From NCBI GenBank assembly GCA_002347265.1, contig DDYB01000012.1, positions 9,654 to 73,653 on the forward strand: a stretch of 64,000 bases of DNA. The letters run 5' to 3'. Shown here in pieces: positions 28,133 to 36,965 of this stretch. Numbering within the stretch: position 1 is the first letter of the stretch; every line of letters begins with the position of its first letter. Under the pieces are notes generated by a model. That model was not told where the DNA came from. It did not search any database and saw only the letters and a list, made by a program, of their open reading frames with translations. The stretch is from Desulfobacteraceae bacterium UBA2245. Its GTDB lineage: Bacteria > Desulfobacterota > Desulfobacteria > Desulfobacterales > UBA2245. The translations under genes were made by a program, and so were the position numbers.

Positions 28133-30379
28133 ATGAATCAACTCGAGCGGCAAAACTCCAATCCGGTTGTATCCGATGAAGCCAGGGATACCATTAGGCA
28201 GGTCGCAAACCTGCTGAACAAAAAACTTTCACACGATCTGAGGTTCAACCCGGATGGAAACTCGTTTTTTACGAATTCGAAAACAGAAAAAGAAAATGGC
28301 ATTTCGGCGATTTTAGGCACGCTGACGGAAGACAACATTATCATCATCAAACTGGCCCTGGTGCGCACGGATAGAACGCTGAGAATCGATGCCGGAAAGC
28401 TGTTTGCGCATCTGTCAAATCTGGGAGAACGGGTTAGAGTGTGCATGCCGGTTGCCGAAGAAGCCGATAAAACGACGCTGTGGGCCGAAATCAAAATCCG
28501 GGCGGCGCCGATGTCGATCGCCAGAGAAAATGTGTTTTTAGATGAGTTGGACAGGCTCGAGAAAATGGCCCGTTTACTTCAACTGGAAATACCGGTTGCG
28601 GAGGATCATGCAGCGCTTGAAACGAAGTACAAGGACATACGCGACCGAATTGAACCGGTGTTGCCCCTGCGATCGGATTTAATTCTTCAAAACAAGGGCC
28701 TTCTTTCCTGGGCTGAAGAAATACAGGATGTTTTGTCCAGCGGCACTTCCGTGGCGGTCGAATCCGGCTGTACGGTTACGCTGGACTTCATGCTGGCCGT
28801 AATGGCCGCTGTGGCGGCAAAACGGGGTGAAACTTACGGAAAATTTATACAGGCAACGCTCGATATCAAAAAGTTGGTGGATTTGACGAAAGCATCCCCG
28901 GGTATCGTCATCATTCCGGCCGTGTGCATCAGTATGAATACCGGCGTGTACGATGTCGCCAATGAAACCAGGGTCATGCTGAATTCGCTGGCCGCTTTTC
29001 TCAAGCCGGTTGTGTTTATCGGAAAGCAGGCGGAGCTTCAGGCGGTATTTTCAGGCGGGCAGGGCGGCGGCAACGATCCCCTGGCGCCCGTTGTTCGGCA
29101 CGCACCGGAAATTCCCGTTGAAAAGCTGGTTCATTATTCCATCGTATCCGCCGGCAAACAGATAGGGGGAATTTCCAGATCGTCTGAAGAAGAACTGGCT
29201 GATCAGGTGTCGGTATCGTTATCGGACCTGGATCCGGTCGAACAAAAGCGCCTGCTGCAGATAACGGCGAGAAAGACTGTGAGCGACTGGGCCAGAGGGA
29301 ACAAAACGGATCAAAATGGCTGTAAAAAGTTTATCGCCAGGATTGGAGAACAGTCGGAGACTTTCGGCGGATTGAGCCCCAGACCCCGGGCGCTGCGATC
29401 CCCCCTGGTGCAGGAACGATTCAACGAGCTTGCCGGCGATCCGGCCTTCAATGCGTATTTCAAAAAACATTTGCTGGCCCAGGACCTGGCAGTGGACGAG
29501 TTGTGCAACCGGCTTGTATCCGAGGTTTTGACCCGCCCGCCCCATCAGCCGATCCGATTTTGCGCGGAAGGAACCCCCGCAACGGGAAAATCGGAATTCT
29601 GCGTCCTTCTGGCCAGAAGACTCGCCGTTCCGTATGTGAATATCGATGCCGCCAGCATGCCTGATTATCACATGGCGGTTACGCAGCTGCTGGGTTCAGG
29701 AAGGGGTTTTGTGGGATCCCAGCAGGCCGGCAGGCTGGAGCAGATCGCCAAACACCATGCCGGTGCGGTGGTTGAAGTCAGTGATTTGGACCACGCGCCG
29801 GCGGATGTGCGCGCCGGTCTGCCGGATTTGTTTTTACAGACCCTTGAAACCGGTGAAGCGCAGGCTGCCAGCGGGGCCATGTTTTCCTGCGCCAATCTGA
29901 TTTTCGGTTTTACGATGAATCTTCCGGGCGGCATGGACGAGGCCGTACAAAAGGGAATAGGCTTTCAGAAGCGGCCTTCCAGAAGGGCGATTCAGAAAGA
30001 TGTCATCGCGGAAATGAAGCGGCTGCTTTCCGGTGCATTTCTGAGCCGGATTGGAACCCCCATACTGTTTCAGCCTCTGGATGGCAATGCGCTGGCAAGC
30101 ATTCTCGAAAAAGCCATGCGCCAGGCAGTCCTGTCGGCCGCCGGAAGATTCCGGATCCACATCAAGGAAATAAAGCTGGAAGACAATCTGGGCAGCAGGG
30201 TCAAGCGCTCTATTGATGTCAACATCATATCCTTTGGGGCCAGAGCGCTCCTGGAGCAGGGCCGTTCGATGGCGGCCGGCGCCTTTGTGGAATTGCGGCG
30301 CCAGGTTTCGAACCTTGACGGGAAAACGCTTGTTTTGCTGCTGAACAAGGAAAACCAGGCGGTGCTGAAGGTTGAATAA
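28133..30379 (+). CDS. Large AAA+ ATPase, ClpB-like second domain, first gene of sigma-54 operon
   Basis: ATG 28133 lies downstream of the sigma-54 promoter and gives 749 residues. An N-terminal alpha/beta domain (about 10-115) resembles YbjN/chaperone-like folds. Residues ~200-340 look like a degenerate ATPase core without a P-loop (SGTSVAVESGCTVT). The C-terminal AAA+ domain has Walker A GTPATGKS near residue 480 preceded by an LAQDLAVDEL Clp-type entry helix. Its Walker B is atypical (AVVEVSDLDHA, Asp-Leu-Asp instead of Asp-Glu). A Clp-like remodelling role with the MoxR and VWA partners is inferred from context. No close named homologue is recognised. Confidence 0.75.
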   Translation: MNQLERQNSNPVVSDEARDTIRQVANLLNKKLSHDLRFNPDGNSFFTNSKTEKENGISAILGTLTEDNIIIIKLALVRTDRTLRIDAGKLFAHLSNLGERVRVCMPVAEEADKTTLWAEIKIRAAPMSIARENVFLDELDRLEKMARLLQLEIPVAEDHAALETKYKDIRDRIEPVLPLRSDLILQNKGLLSWAEEIQDVLSSGTSVAVESGCTVTLDFMLAVMAAVAAKRGETYGKFIQATLDIKKLVDLTKASPGIVIIPAVCISMNTGVYDVANETRVMLNSLAAFLKPVVFIGKQAELQAVFSGGQGGGNDPLAPVVRHAPEIPVEKLVHYSIVSAGKQIGGISRSSEEELADQVSVSLSDLDPVEQKRLLQITARKTVSDWARGNKTDQNGCKKFIARIGEQSETFGGLSPRPRALRSPLVQERFNELAGDPAFNAYFKKHLLAQDLAVDELCNRLVSEVLTRPPHQPIRFCAEGTPATGKSEFCVLLARRLAVPYVNIDAASMPDYHMAVTQLLGSGRGFVGSQQAGRLEQIAKHHAGAVVEVSDLDHAPADVRAGLPDLFLQTLETGEAQAASGAMFSCANLIFGFTMNLPGGMDEAVQKGIGFQKRPSRRAIQKDVIAEMKRLLSGAFLSRIGTPILFQPLDGNALASILEKAMRQAVLSAAGRFRIHIKEIKLEDNLGSRVKRSIDVNIISFGARALLEQGRSMAAGAFVELRRQVSNLDGKTLVLLLNKENQAVLKVE

Positions 30380-30445
30380 CCCATTCAGCCGCTGATCGGT
30401 GCATGGGTTGACTTTTATTTATACACCAAAATGGAGGTGAGATTT

Positions 30446-31165
30446 ATGATTAAGAGAATATACCGCGTTGAAAAGCCGGATGAATACCGCATCGCCGGCC
30501 CCTCGGACCTGATCGAACTCCTGCCGGTTCCCGGCGGTAACGCACTGTTTTTAATGAAATGGATCATCGAGGTTCTGGTTTACGGAATCGTCAACCATGA
30601 GATGATCCACATTTCAGGTCCTTCGGGCGGGTGCAAGTCTTCATTGATCGAAGCGCTCTATCGCATTCCCAAGAATTTCGAGGCGATCTGCAAGGGACTT
30701 GGATTCAAGGTGCTGCCTCTGAAATTGTATCCGATTGAAATGGCTACTTTTGAAGCGCCCGGGGAGCTTTTTCAGCGACGGGCGTTGAAAAACGGGTCCA
30801 CCCTGGACGAGGAAAGCGTACTGGTGAATGCATTGAGGGATGCCGCCCGGCGGGTCGAAAAATGCTATCCCCTGATCTGGCTCAGGGAAATCGGGCGAGT
30901 GCACTCATCCAGCGTTCAGGGCGGGCTGCTCAATTTGATGACCAAAGGCGATATTGTCCTGCCGGATGGCAGCCGTATCGACGGCCGGGGTGTTGCCTGG
31001 ACGGCCGACAGCAATTATCAGGCCGTGTCCGACTCAACCCATACCCTGGTTACCCTGGATGACGCGCTCAACCGGCGCTTTACCATTCAATTGACCCTGG
31101 ACTATTTAAGCGCACCCGAAGAAACCATGGTGCTTCAGCATTTAATCAAGGAGGGACAGGTATGA
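30446..31165 (+). CDS. MoxR/CbbQ-like AAA+ ATPase
   Basis: GGAGGTGA (30433-30440) sets the ATG at 30446; the product has 239 residues. Walker A is GPSGGCKSS (about 58-66). The Walker B strand reads YPLIWLREIGRV, with Arg where the canonical Asp would be. The sensor-1-like TADSNYQ and the LDDALNRRFTIQLTLDY arginine-finger region match MoxR/NorQ/CbbQ ATPases. The protein ends where the family's C-terminal helical lid should start. The next gene overlaps by 4 bases and supplies a helical protein of the right size. MoxR ATPases work with VWA partners in activating metalloenzymes or remodelling complexes; such a partner lies two genes downstream. Confidence 0.8.
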   Translation: MIKRIYRVEKPDEYRIAGPSDLIELLPVPGGNALFLMKWIIEVLVYGIVNHEMIHISGPSGGCKSSLIEALYRIPKNFEAICKGLGFKVLPLKLYPIEMATFEAPGELFQRRALKNGSTLDEESVLVNALRDAARRVEKCYPLIWLREIGRVHSSSVQGGLLNLMTKGDIVLPDGSRIDGRGVAWTADSNYQAVSDSTHTLVTLDDALNRRFTIQLTLDYLSAPEETMVLQHLIKEGQV

Positions 31166-31464
31166 ACAAGATTGATAGCGATTTAATTGTCAAAACAGTC
31201 CAACTCGGCAACGTGATTCGCCGCCATCGGTCAGAGGGCAACCTGCAATCGATATCGCCGCCGACGATATACGGCTATATGTCATTTTTGCGAATGGCAA
31301 AGTCCCTGTCGCACCTGAATCTAGAGCAGGTGGCTGTGGCAACCCTGCTGGGAAACGCGAGCATGGAGGACAAAAAGGTTGTTTCCAGCGTGTTTAAGGA
31401 AGTGTTCGGTCTGCAGAGCGACACTCTCGAAGATGATCCAACCCTCGGCGGCAATGTCTTGTAG
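31162..31464 (+). CDS. Small helical protein, probable detached MoxR/CbbQ lid
   Basis: A 100-residue all-helical protein whose ATG overlaps the stop of the ATPase gene (ATGA). PPTIYGYMSFLRMAKSLSHLNLEQVAVATLLGN resembles the C-terminal lid that follows the arginine-finger region in CbbQ/NorQ-type ATPases, which the upstream gene lacks. If so, the ATPase is split into two chains, translationally coupled. The alternative is a small adaptor unrelated to the lid. Confidence 0.6.
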   Translation: MNKIDSDLIVKTVQLGNVIRRHRSEGNLQSISPPTIYGYMSFLRMAKSLSHLNLEQVAVATLLGNASMEDKKVVSSVFKEVFGLQSDTLEDDPTLGGNVL

Positions 31465-31503
31465 CGCGGTTGTGTGATCATGCAATAAAAGGATGGCCCA
31501 ACT

Positions 31504-33636
31504 ATGAAAACGGCAAAGTCAAAAAAGCATCAGCATGTGTATGGTTATTCGCACGTCAGCCGAAAGAGGCGGACAAAGTCCGACTGGGCGGGCATGAGCA
31601 TCAGCGATGGATTTAAGAACAACATTGATTACTTCCATCGAATGTCCGCCCAGAGGATTTTTTACAGCCTGGTCAGAGCAAGCCAGAAAAAGGTTGCCCG
31701 GCTGATTGATCCCTGTTCGGAATCGGGTTTTGAACCCAAGGTAAAACCTCAAATAAGTCCTTTTTATACGACTTACCCTTCCAATCTGGCCGGGCATGTG
31801 GTCATCGGCCTGACGGCCTTTCTGGAGTACAAGGCCCGCGTGGAGCAAAAGAGCCTGATGACGCATCTCAATAAATATCTGGAAAACCCGGCTGAATACG
31901 ACGATCTTGAAGTCGATCCTGAAACCTACAAGACGGTGGCAAGAATTGTAGCGGAAAACGTTCAGACCCGCTTATTGCTGGAGGACCTCAGCCGGATTCC
32001 GGGGATGTCTTCGGTCGAACTCTACCGTCTCTTCTCGGCCTCTCAGCAAAGCTTCAATTTCAATTCTCTGCCGGAAATTATTCGGGCCGTCATTCTGTAT
32101 GGCGACATTCTTCCGGACTGGCATGTTCTGCATCTTCATCCGATGACGCAGTCGATCCTGACGGTATTAACCCTCACGTCGATGCCTTATTTTGCACAAT
32201 TGGCATACGTGAAGGAAGTTGCGCTTTCGGATGTCGGCATCCGCTGGGTGCAGGAGATTTGCCGCGGGCTCGCGTCGTTTTTACCGCCTTTGAAGGAAGA
32301 AAACGATGGAGCGGATCAGAATTTGAATTCGGCGTTTGATGACGCGGCGGCATTCAAAAAAAAAACGCCGGACTGGAGATATAAAAAGGAAAGGGATCAT
32401 CACCTCGATCCGAATAGAATTGCTCCGTTAAACGGGCCCAACCCGCCGTCATTATTGGAACCCGAAAATCCCATTCAGGCTTTCGGGTCAAGGTTCATGA
32501 CAAACCCGGCGGGGAAAAATGCCGCCGGGTCGCAACCCGCACAGAAAACGGAACCCAGCCCCCTCCAAAAGGCGCTGGAAGCGTTTTCTTCAGCCATTGA
32601 ACAGGCCGGAGGCCAGAAAGGCGGATTTGAAGACATGCGATCGGATCTCCTGGAACAGGTTCTCGGCGCCCGGGTGTTTAATCATGGGCCCATCCAGGGC
32701 AATCCTGCCGAAGGCCATGAAGTCAAAATGAAATTCGATAAAGACAACGTTGTCGGAGGAGAAATCTTTGACAGACCGGTTGAGCTTTCAACGGATTATT
32801 TCGAACTTGAAAAGCTGCTCGAATCATCCCGGCTTGTCACCGAAGCGCTGAGGCGCGTGCTGTATCCGAATATTCAGCAGGTGCCGAGCGTGTTGCGCTA
32901 TCGCACCAGCGGCTCAATCGATCCCGCCAGGCTCCCTCTGGCAAACTTTTCTTCCACGGTTTTTCAAAAATACCGCAACCTGACCCAGCTCGATAAAAGG
33001 GGAAATGCGCTGCTGGTGGTTGCCTGCGATGGTTCCGGATCATTGAATCAGGACCAGATGAATATGGTAAAAATCATGAGCTGCGGCTTTTTAAATTCCA
33101 CATCCCGAAGTGATGTCCAGGTGCTGGCCGGTCTTTACCACAGCGGTCAAATACGTGCCGGATTGTCGGGGGCGCTGGTTCAATGGATCCATCACCCGCA
33201 TAAAACGCCTTCGGTGGGTCGCAAGGATGCTGCCAGAGCATTGATTTCACTGCCGAATTCAGGTACCGGCGCGCAGTCCGACGCCCTTTCTCTGGCTTTT
33301 ATTCTCAATGAAGCCAAACAGATTGCCCGGGGCAACATGATATATATGATCGTCATATCGGATACCGCCTGGAACCGCAGTTTCAGCACCAAGAAGAACG
33401 GATTTGAAGAGGTTCGATCTTTTTTTGAAATCGCTCATGACGAAATGAAAGGCAAGTTGCACACCACTCTGGTGGCCCTGGGGGTTTCCCAAAAAACCGG
33501 GTTCGAAGATCTGCTGGACAGGATTATTACCGTATCCGATGAAGAATTAAAAAACTATTCATTTATAGCTGAAAAAATCGGCGTTTACGTAGCTTCCTGT
33601 ATTCGGGAACGCAAAAGATTCACCCCCAGGCGCTGA
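31504..33636 (+). CDS. VWA (MIDAS) protein, CbbO/NorD-like partner
   Basis: The 710-residue protein has a C-terminal von Willebrand factor A domain (about 500-695) with the metal site DGSGSL near residue 508 and a later ISDTAWN stretch. The long N-terminal part is helical with a low-complexity, proline-rich linker (about 270-370) and no recognised enzyme domain. MoxR-type ATPases are usually encoded with such VWA proteins, so this is the likely partner of the ATPase at 30446-31165. ATG 31504 is preceded by AAAGGATGG. A cytoplasmic location is expected because no signal or membrane segment is seen. Confidence 0.8.
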   Translation: MKTAKSKKHQHVYGYSHVSRKRRTKSDWAGMSISDGFKNNIDYFHRMSAQRIFYSLVRASQKKVARLIDPCSESGFEPKVKPQISPFYTTYPSNLAGHVVIGLTAFLEYKARVEQKSLMTHLNKYLENPAEYDDLEVDPETYKTVARIVAENVQTRLLLEDLSRIPGMSSVELYRLFSASQQSFNFNSLPEIIRAVILYGDILPDWHVLHLHPMTQSILTVLTLTSMPYFAQLAYVKEVALSDVGIRWVQEICRGLASFLPPLKEENDGADQNLNSAFDDAAAFKKKTPDWRYKKERDHHLDPNRIAPLNGPNPPSLLEPENPIQAFGSRFMTNPAGKNAAGSQPAQKTEPSPLQKALEAFSSAIEQAGGQKGGFEDMRSDLLEQVLGARVFNHGPIQGNPAEGHEVKMKFDKDNVVGGEIFDRPVELSTDYFELEKLLESSRLVTEALRRVLYPNIQQVPSVLRYRTSGSIDPARLPLANFSSTVFQKYRNLTQLDKRGNALLVVACDGSGSLNQDQMNMVKIMSCGFLNSTSRSDVQVLAGLYHSGQIRAGLSGALVQWIHHPHKTPSVGRKDAARALISLPNSGTGAQSDALSLAFILNEAKQIARGNMIYMIVISDTAWNRSFSTKKNGFEEVRSFFEIAHDEMKGKLHTTLVALGVSQKTGFEDLLDRIITVSDEELKNYSFIAEKIGVYVASCIRERKRFTPRR

Positions 33637-33657
33637 TTGTGCAAACAGGAGGTTTCC

Positions 33658-34788
33658 ATGGCATATGATATCCATAACAGCCAAACCCGGGACATGTATT
33701 CGGACGACTACGGGATGTACGACCAGACCGGTTATTACGGCGGCGGGTTCCGTTATCATTGCGAAATCGATATCGATGAAGCGCTTAAGCCGCTGTTCGC
33801 AAAGCTTGCTGAGTATGACCATCAACGCATGATACTGGAAAAAAACGGCGGCCATATCGACGATCTTGATGAACTCACCAGACTGCTGACCAGTCCCGTT
33901 ATTCTTGAAACCCGGTTTGAAAAACAAACGGCCTCATTGGCCGAACAGATGAAGTTGCGAAGCACGGTTCGTGATATTCACAGCGATCTGCGGATGAATG
34001 TCCGGCAGCTCCGCAATCTGATGCCGGTATTTTATGTCTGTCGAATTATGCGGGATCACTGGGCGGACTACAGCCTGATCGTTGAAGACCTCTATATGAG
34101 CCCGGGATACCCGGTGGTGGACGAGCGCTTTATGAAACTGATGCAATCCGGACACGAGAATTATTTTTTACGACTGTCTCAGTTTCGCGAGCGGATCAAT
34201 AAATACAACCGCGACCTCAAAAAAACTTCGGCCCAAAAAACCGATGACTTCCTGTACGAATCCGGACGCTATGTGCTGCAGGCCGCCTGGCACGAGGATC
34301 AGCGGCTGGGATTTCTGGCGGCCGACATTTTACGGCTGCCGGAATTTTTCCAGGCCGTTGAATTGTTGTACCTCTGCCTGAGCGCCGAACTCTGTGAGCT
34401 TCGCAGCGCTGTCAACGGCAATCTTCGGGTCTTTTTTGAAAAGATATATCCTCAGCCGGCAATACTGGCATTCCTGGAAATTTTAACCGGTCTTGAGGGC
34501 GATATGTTGAATACCTTGCCCCAGCATGCCATTCGGCTGTATCGTAAACTATCGACCGCTTTCAGTAAATTTCTTGCGACCGAGGTTTCGTGGGGCGAAC
34601 GAAAATCCAGAATGCCGCTCTGGAAAATTCTGTATGGCAATTTTTCAAGACCGGAAATTATCGCAGGAGAGCTGGCCGGCGACCGGGCGCTGAAATCAGC
34701 CGGAAAGAAACTGGAAGATGAATCCAGCGCCATTGTCAACGGTATCATTAAAGGCAACTACGGCGGCAAGCCGGCAATTTTATCCTAG
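33658..34788 (+). CDS. Unknown protein, last gene of the sigma-54 AAA+/VWA operon
   Basis: ATG 33658 follows AGGAGGTTTCC and gives 376 residues. The first 30 residues are rich in Tyr, Gly and Asp (SDDYGMYDQTGYYGGG) and probably disordered; the rest is predominantly helical with no recognised domain or membrane segment. It starts 21 bases after the VWA gene and its TAG abuts the dispersed repeat at 34789. By position it is a third component or substrate adaptor of the AAA+/VWA complex; this is inference. Confidence 0.65.
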   Translation: MAYDIHNSQTRDMYSDDYGMYDQTGYYGGGFRYHCEIDIDEALKPLFAKLAEYDHQRMILEKNGGHIDDLDELTRLLTSPVILETRFEKQTASLAEQMKLRSTVRDIHSDLRMNVRQLRNLMPVFYVCRIMRDHWADYSLIVEDLYMSPGYPVVDERFMKLMQSGHENYFLRLSQFRERINKYNRDLKKTSAQKTDDFLYESGRYVLQAAWHEDQRLGFLAADILRLPEFFQAVELLYLCLSAELCELRSAVNGNLRVFFEKIYPQPAILAFLEILTGLEGDMLNTLPQHAIRLYRKLSTAFSKFLATEVSWGERKSRMPLWKILYGNFSRPEIIAGELAGDRALKSAGKKLEDESSAIVNGIIKGNYGGKPAILS

Positions 34789-34930
34789 CAGGCTGTTGAG
34801 AAACTGCGCCTGAGGCCGCCATTGGGCGTTGCGCGGCTTCCGCCAGTGCTCACATATGCCTGAATATGCCGCGCTTGTCGTATCGCCGCGCGCCTTGCCT
34901 GACGGCCTGATTCTTGTTTTTCAACACCCT
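34789..34930 (-). repeat. Dispersed inverted-repeat-bounded element, copy 2
   Basis: A ~142-base element near-identical to 9511-9654 in the opposite orientation. It begins CAGGCTGTTGAGAAAC directly after the TAG of the preceding gene and ends GTTTTTCAACACCCT. Relative to its upstream gene, it has the same orientation as copy 1. It has no coding capacity and could act as a 3'-end hairpin or terminator for the operon. Confidence 0.85.
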
Positions 34931-34986
34931 GACAGTCTATGCTTGGCGGTTTTTAAGCGGTGAACCGGTCAGACAAAGGCCGCACG

Positions 34987-36468
34987 ATGCTATTGAAGAT
35001 AATAAAAAAATTCTTGATATACGCCTGTTGGACCAGTCTGGTCCTCGGCATGCTTTTTGTGGTCATATTTTTCTTTGGCGGCCGGCAGGTCGGAGTTCTG
35101 GAAGCCAGATTGGATCTCTGGCGCGGACGCTATGCGATCCACGGTTACAGGCTTGAGTTTCATCCGCCGCCAGAGATGTTTATGCTGAAAGCATACGGCA
35201 TCGAATACAGGCATGTTGCCGGGTGCGCTGTTAACAATTTTATTATCGACCGTGTCGCGGCGTACAACGCGACCATGAAAGAAGCCATTCAGAAAGACCT
35301 TCATGTTGATGTCAACCGGATATTGAAATTCTGTCATGAAGAGACAGACGACGGCAGGGTGCTCGAAGATTCAGGGGAAACTGCTTCGAGTGAACCTGAT
35401 ACAATACCGGATGGCGTCGATGTTTTCATGAACACCTTAAAACCGGAAGATGTCAAAGGATCGTTGTACGAGGTCGGGGACTGTTTTCGCACTGAATTTG
35501 TCGATCTGGACGGAGATGCCGACAAGGAAGAAGTCTGTCTGCGATACTTGAAATATAAAGAATACGACCACCTTTATGCCCGCACCTCGCTCGTGGTCGA
35601 TGTGTTCACAGCAAAAAAACACGTTCTGCGGCATGAGATTGACAGGGCTTATTTCTTTGAGGAACGCTTTGTCTCCTTCAAGGACATCGACGGCGACGGC
35701 CGGGCGGAGTTGATCACCCGCGCGCGTTTCAGCCCGAACTGCGCCGGGTGTGATGCCTGTCGAATTTTTAGATTTCATGAAAACCGGTTTGAGCTTGAAT
35801 TGAATCTGTTCGGCATCGGACCGGATCATCCGTCTTTAAAAGGCGTCATGATGAGCCGTTCAGGTCTCGATGCAATCATCCTTGCCCGCCTCAAAGAAAA
35901 AACAAAAACAGAGCACCCCTGCGGCTTATATGATTGGTGTTCAACCGCAGATCCCTGGCTGGTCGATTCGGACCATGACGGGCAGCCTGAAATTCTCGTG
36001 ATGGTCAAACCGTTCGAATATGATTTCAACTCCGAAGACCTGTTCGTTTACGGGTTTATTGCCAGATATTCCGCCAAAGGAAAAATGCTTCAATTCAATC
36101 TGATTCCCATCCAGGTCGAACGCGCCTTTGTCGATGTTCTGGGTTTTTTAACAACCCGCGACCAACAAACCCATATGCTGGTCAATATTTCACACGCCGG
36201 AACCGATACAGGATCTCCTGTACTGAATATATTCGATATCCGCTGGCCCGAGATCCAAAAAATCGGCGAGTTCGGCGGATTTTATGAACATGTCATCGCC
36301 GAGCGTTTGCAGGATATGAATGGAGACGGAAATACGGAGATTATTTATGTGAAAGAATCTTACTGGCCGCACGACAAACCCCATGCGGACATGATTATGT
36401 TTTACGGCGCCGCCGAGTACCGGGATGGCCGCTATATGGAAACCGATGAACCGGTTGACGACCCGTAA
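34987..36468 (+). CDS. Membrane-anchored protein with FG-GAP-like calcium-binding repeats
   Basis: From ATG 34987 the product has 493 residues and starts with a single hydrophobic segment (WTSLVLGMLFVVIFFF), so the rest is probably periplasmic. Several DxDGDxxxE-type loops (DLDGDADKEEV, DIDGDGRAEL, DSDHDGQPEI, DMNGDGNTEI) mark the calcium-binding turns of FG-GAP/VCBS-type propeller repeats. Two cysteine-rich spots (CAGCDAC and CGLYDWC) suggest disulfides. A GTG at 34960 is a weaker upstream start. No enzymatic motif is seen. The gene lies just beyond the repeat ending the sigma-54 operon and may be separately transcribed. Confidence 0.7.
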   Translation: MLLKIIKKFLIYACWTSLVLGMLFVVIFFFGGRQVGVLEARLDLWRGRYAIHGYRLEFHPPPEMFMLKAYGIEYRHVAGCAVNNFIIDRVAAYNATMKEAIQKDLHVDVNRILKFCHEETDDGRVLEDSGETASSEPDTIPDGVDVFMNTLKPEDVKGSLYEVGDCFRTEFVDLDGDADKEEVCLRYLKYKEYDHLYARTSLVVDVFTAKKHVLRHEIDRAYFFEERFVSFKDIDGDGRAELITRARFSPNCAGCDACRIFRFHENRFELELNLFGIGPDHPSLKGVMMSRSGLDAIILARLKEKTKTEHPCGLYDWCSTADPWLVDSDHDGQPEILVMVKPFEYDFNSEDLFVYGFIARYSAKGKMLQFNLIPIQVERAFVDVLGFLTTRDQQTHMLVNISHAGTDTGSPVLNIFDIRWPEIQKIGEFGGFYEHVIAERLQDMNGDGNTEIIYVKESYWPHDKPHADMIMFYGAAEYRDGRYMETDEPVDDP

Positions 36469-36520
36469 ATTCTGACGATCGAAAGCCGGTGAGTTGTAAT
36501 TTTTTTCGCCTGATTCGTGC

Positions 36521-36937
36521 TTATGCTGCCATCCACCTCCGTATCGCTTCCTCCGCACCGAAAACAGGCTTGTACTCCAACGCCTTTTGGGGGTTGACCC
36601 AGACGAATTCGGAGCTTTCTTCATTCAAGGTTACCTGTCCCGTGCACGAACAGGCAAAATAGAGATTTAGGCAGTGCATCCTGCCCGGCTGCAATGGCAG
36701 GCTGTTCTGATAGAAAAGAAACTTTACGTTCGAAACGGCCAAGCCTGTTTCCTCCTGCAGTTCCTTTTCAACCGTATTTTCGGGAGTATCGTTGTAATCG
36801 AGCTTCCCACCGGGCAGACACCATTGGCCTTCGCCGTATTCGGAGTTTGAGCGTTTGATTAGCAGAACGCGGCCTTGCCGATCAAGCACGATTGCCCGAA
36901 TAGCCACCACCGGGCGCTGGGGATCTGTTTCGTTCAT
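36521..36937 (-). CDS. NUDIX hydrolase
   Basis: ATG 36937 is preceded by AAGGGAAG and gives 138 residues, the normal length of a single-domain NUDIX enzyme. The box GKLDYNDTPENTVEKELQEE keeps the metal-binding Glu-Leu-x-Glu-Glu end; the first Glu is Asp and the Arg of the RE pair is Lys. NUDIX enzymes hydrolyse nucleoside diphosphates linked to another moiety, including NADH, ADP-ribose and alarmones. The gene starts 28 bases after the RelA/SpoT-SLOG-RyR gene on the same strand. Acting on that protein's product or ligand is an attractive but unproven idea. Confidence 0.85.
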   Translation of the reverse strand: MNETDPQRPVVAIRAIVLDRQGRVLLIKRSNSEYGEGQWCLPGGKLDYNDTPENTVEKELQEETGLAVSNVKFLFYQNSLPLQPGRMHCLNLYFACSCTGQVTLNEESSEFVWVNPQKALEYKPVFGAEEAIRRWMAA

Positions 36938-36965
36938 GGGGCTTCCCTTTCGGTTTCCTTTGAAT

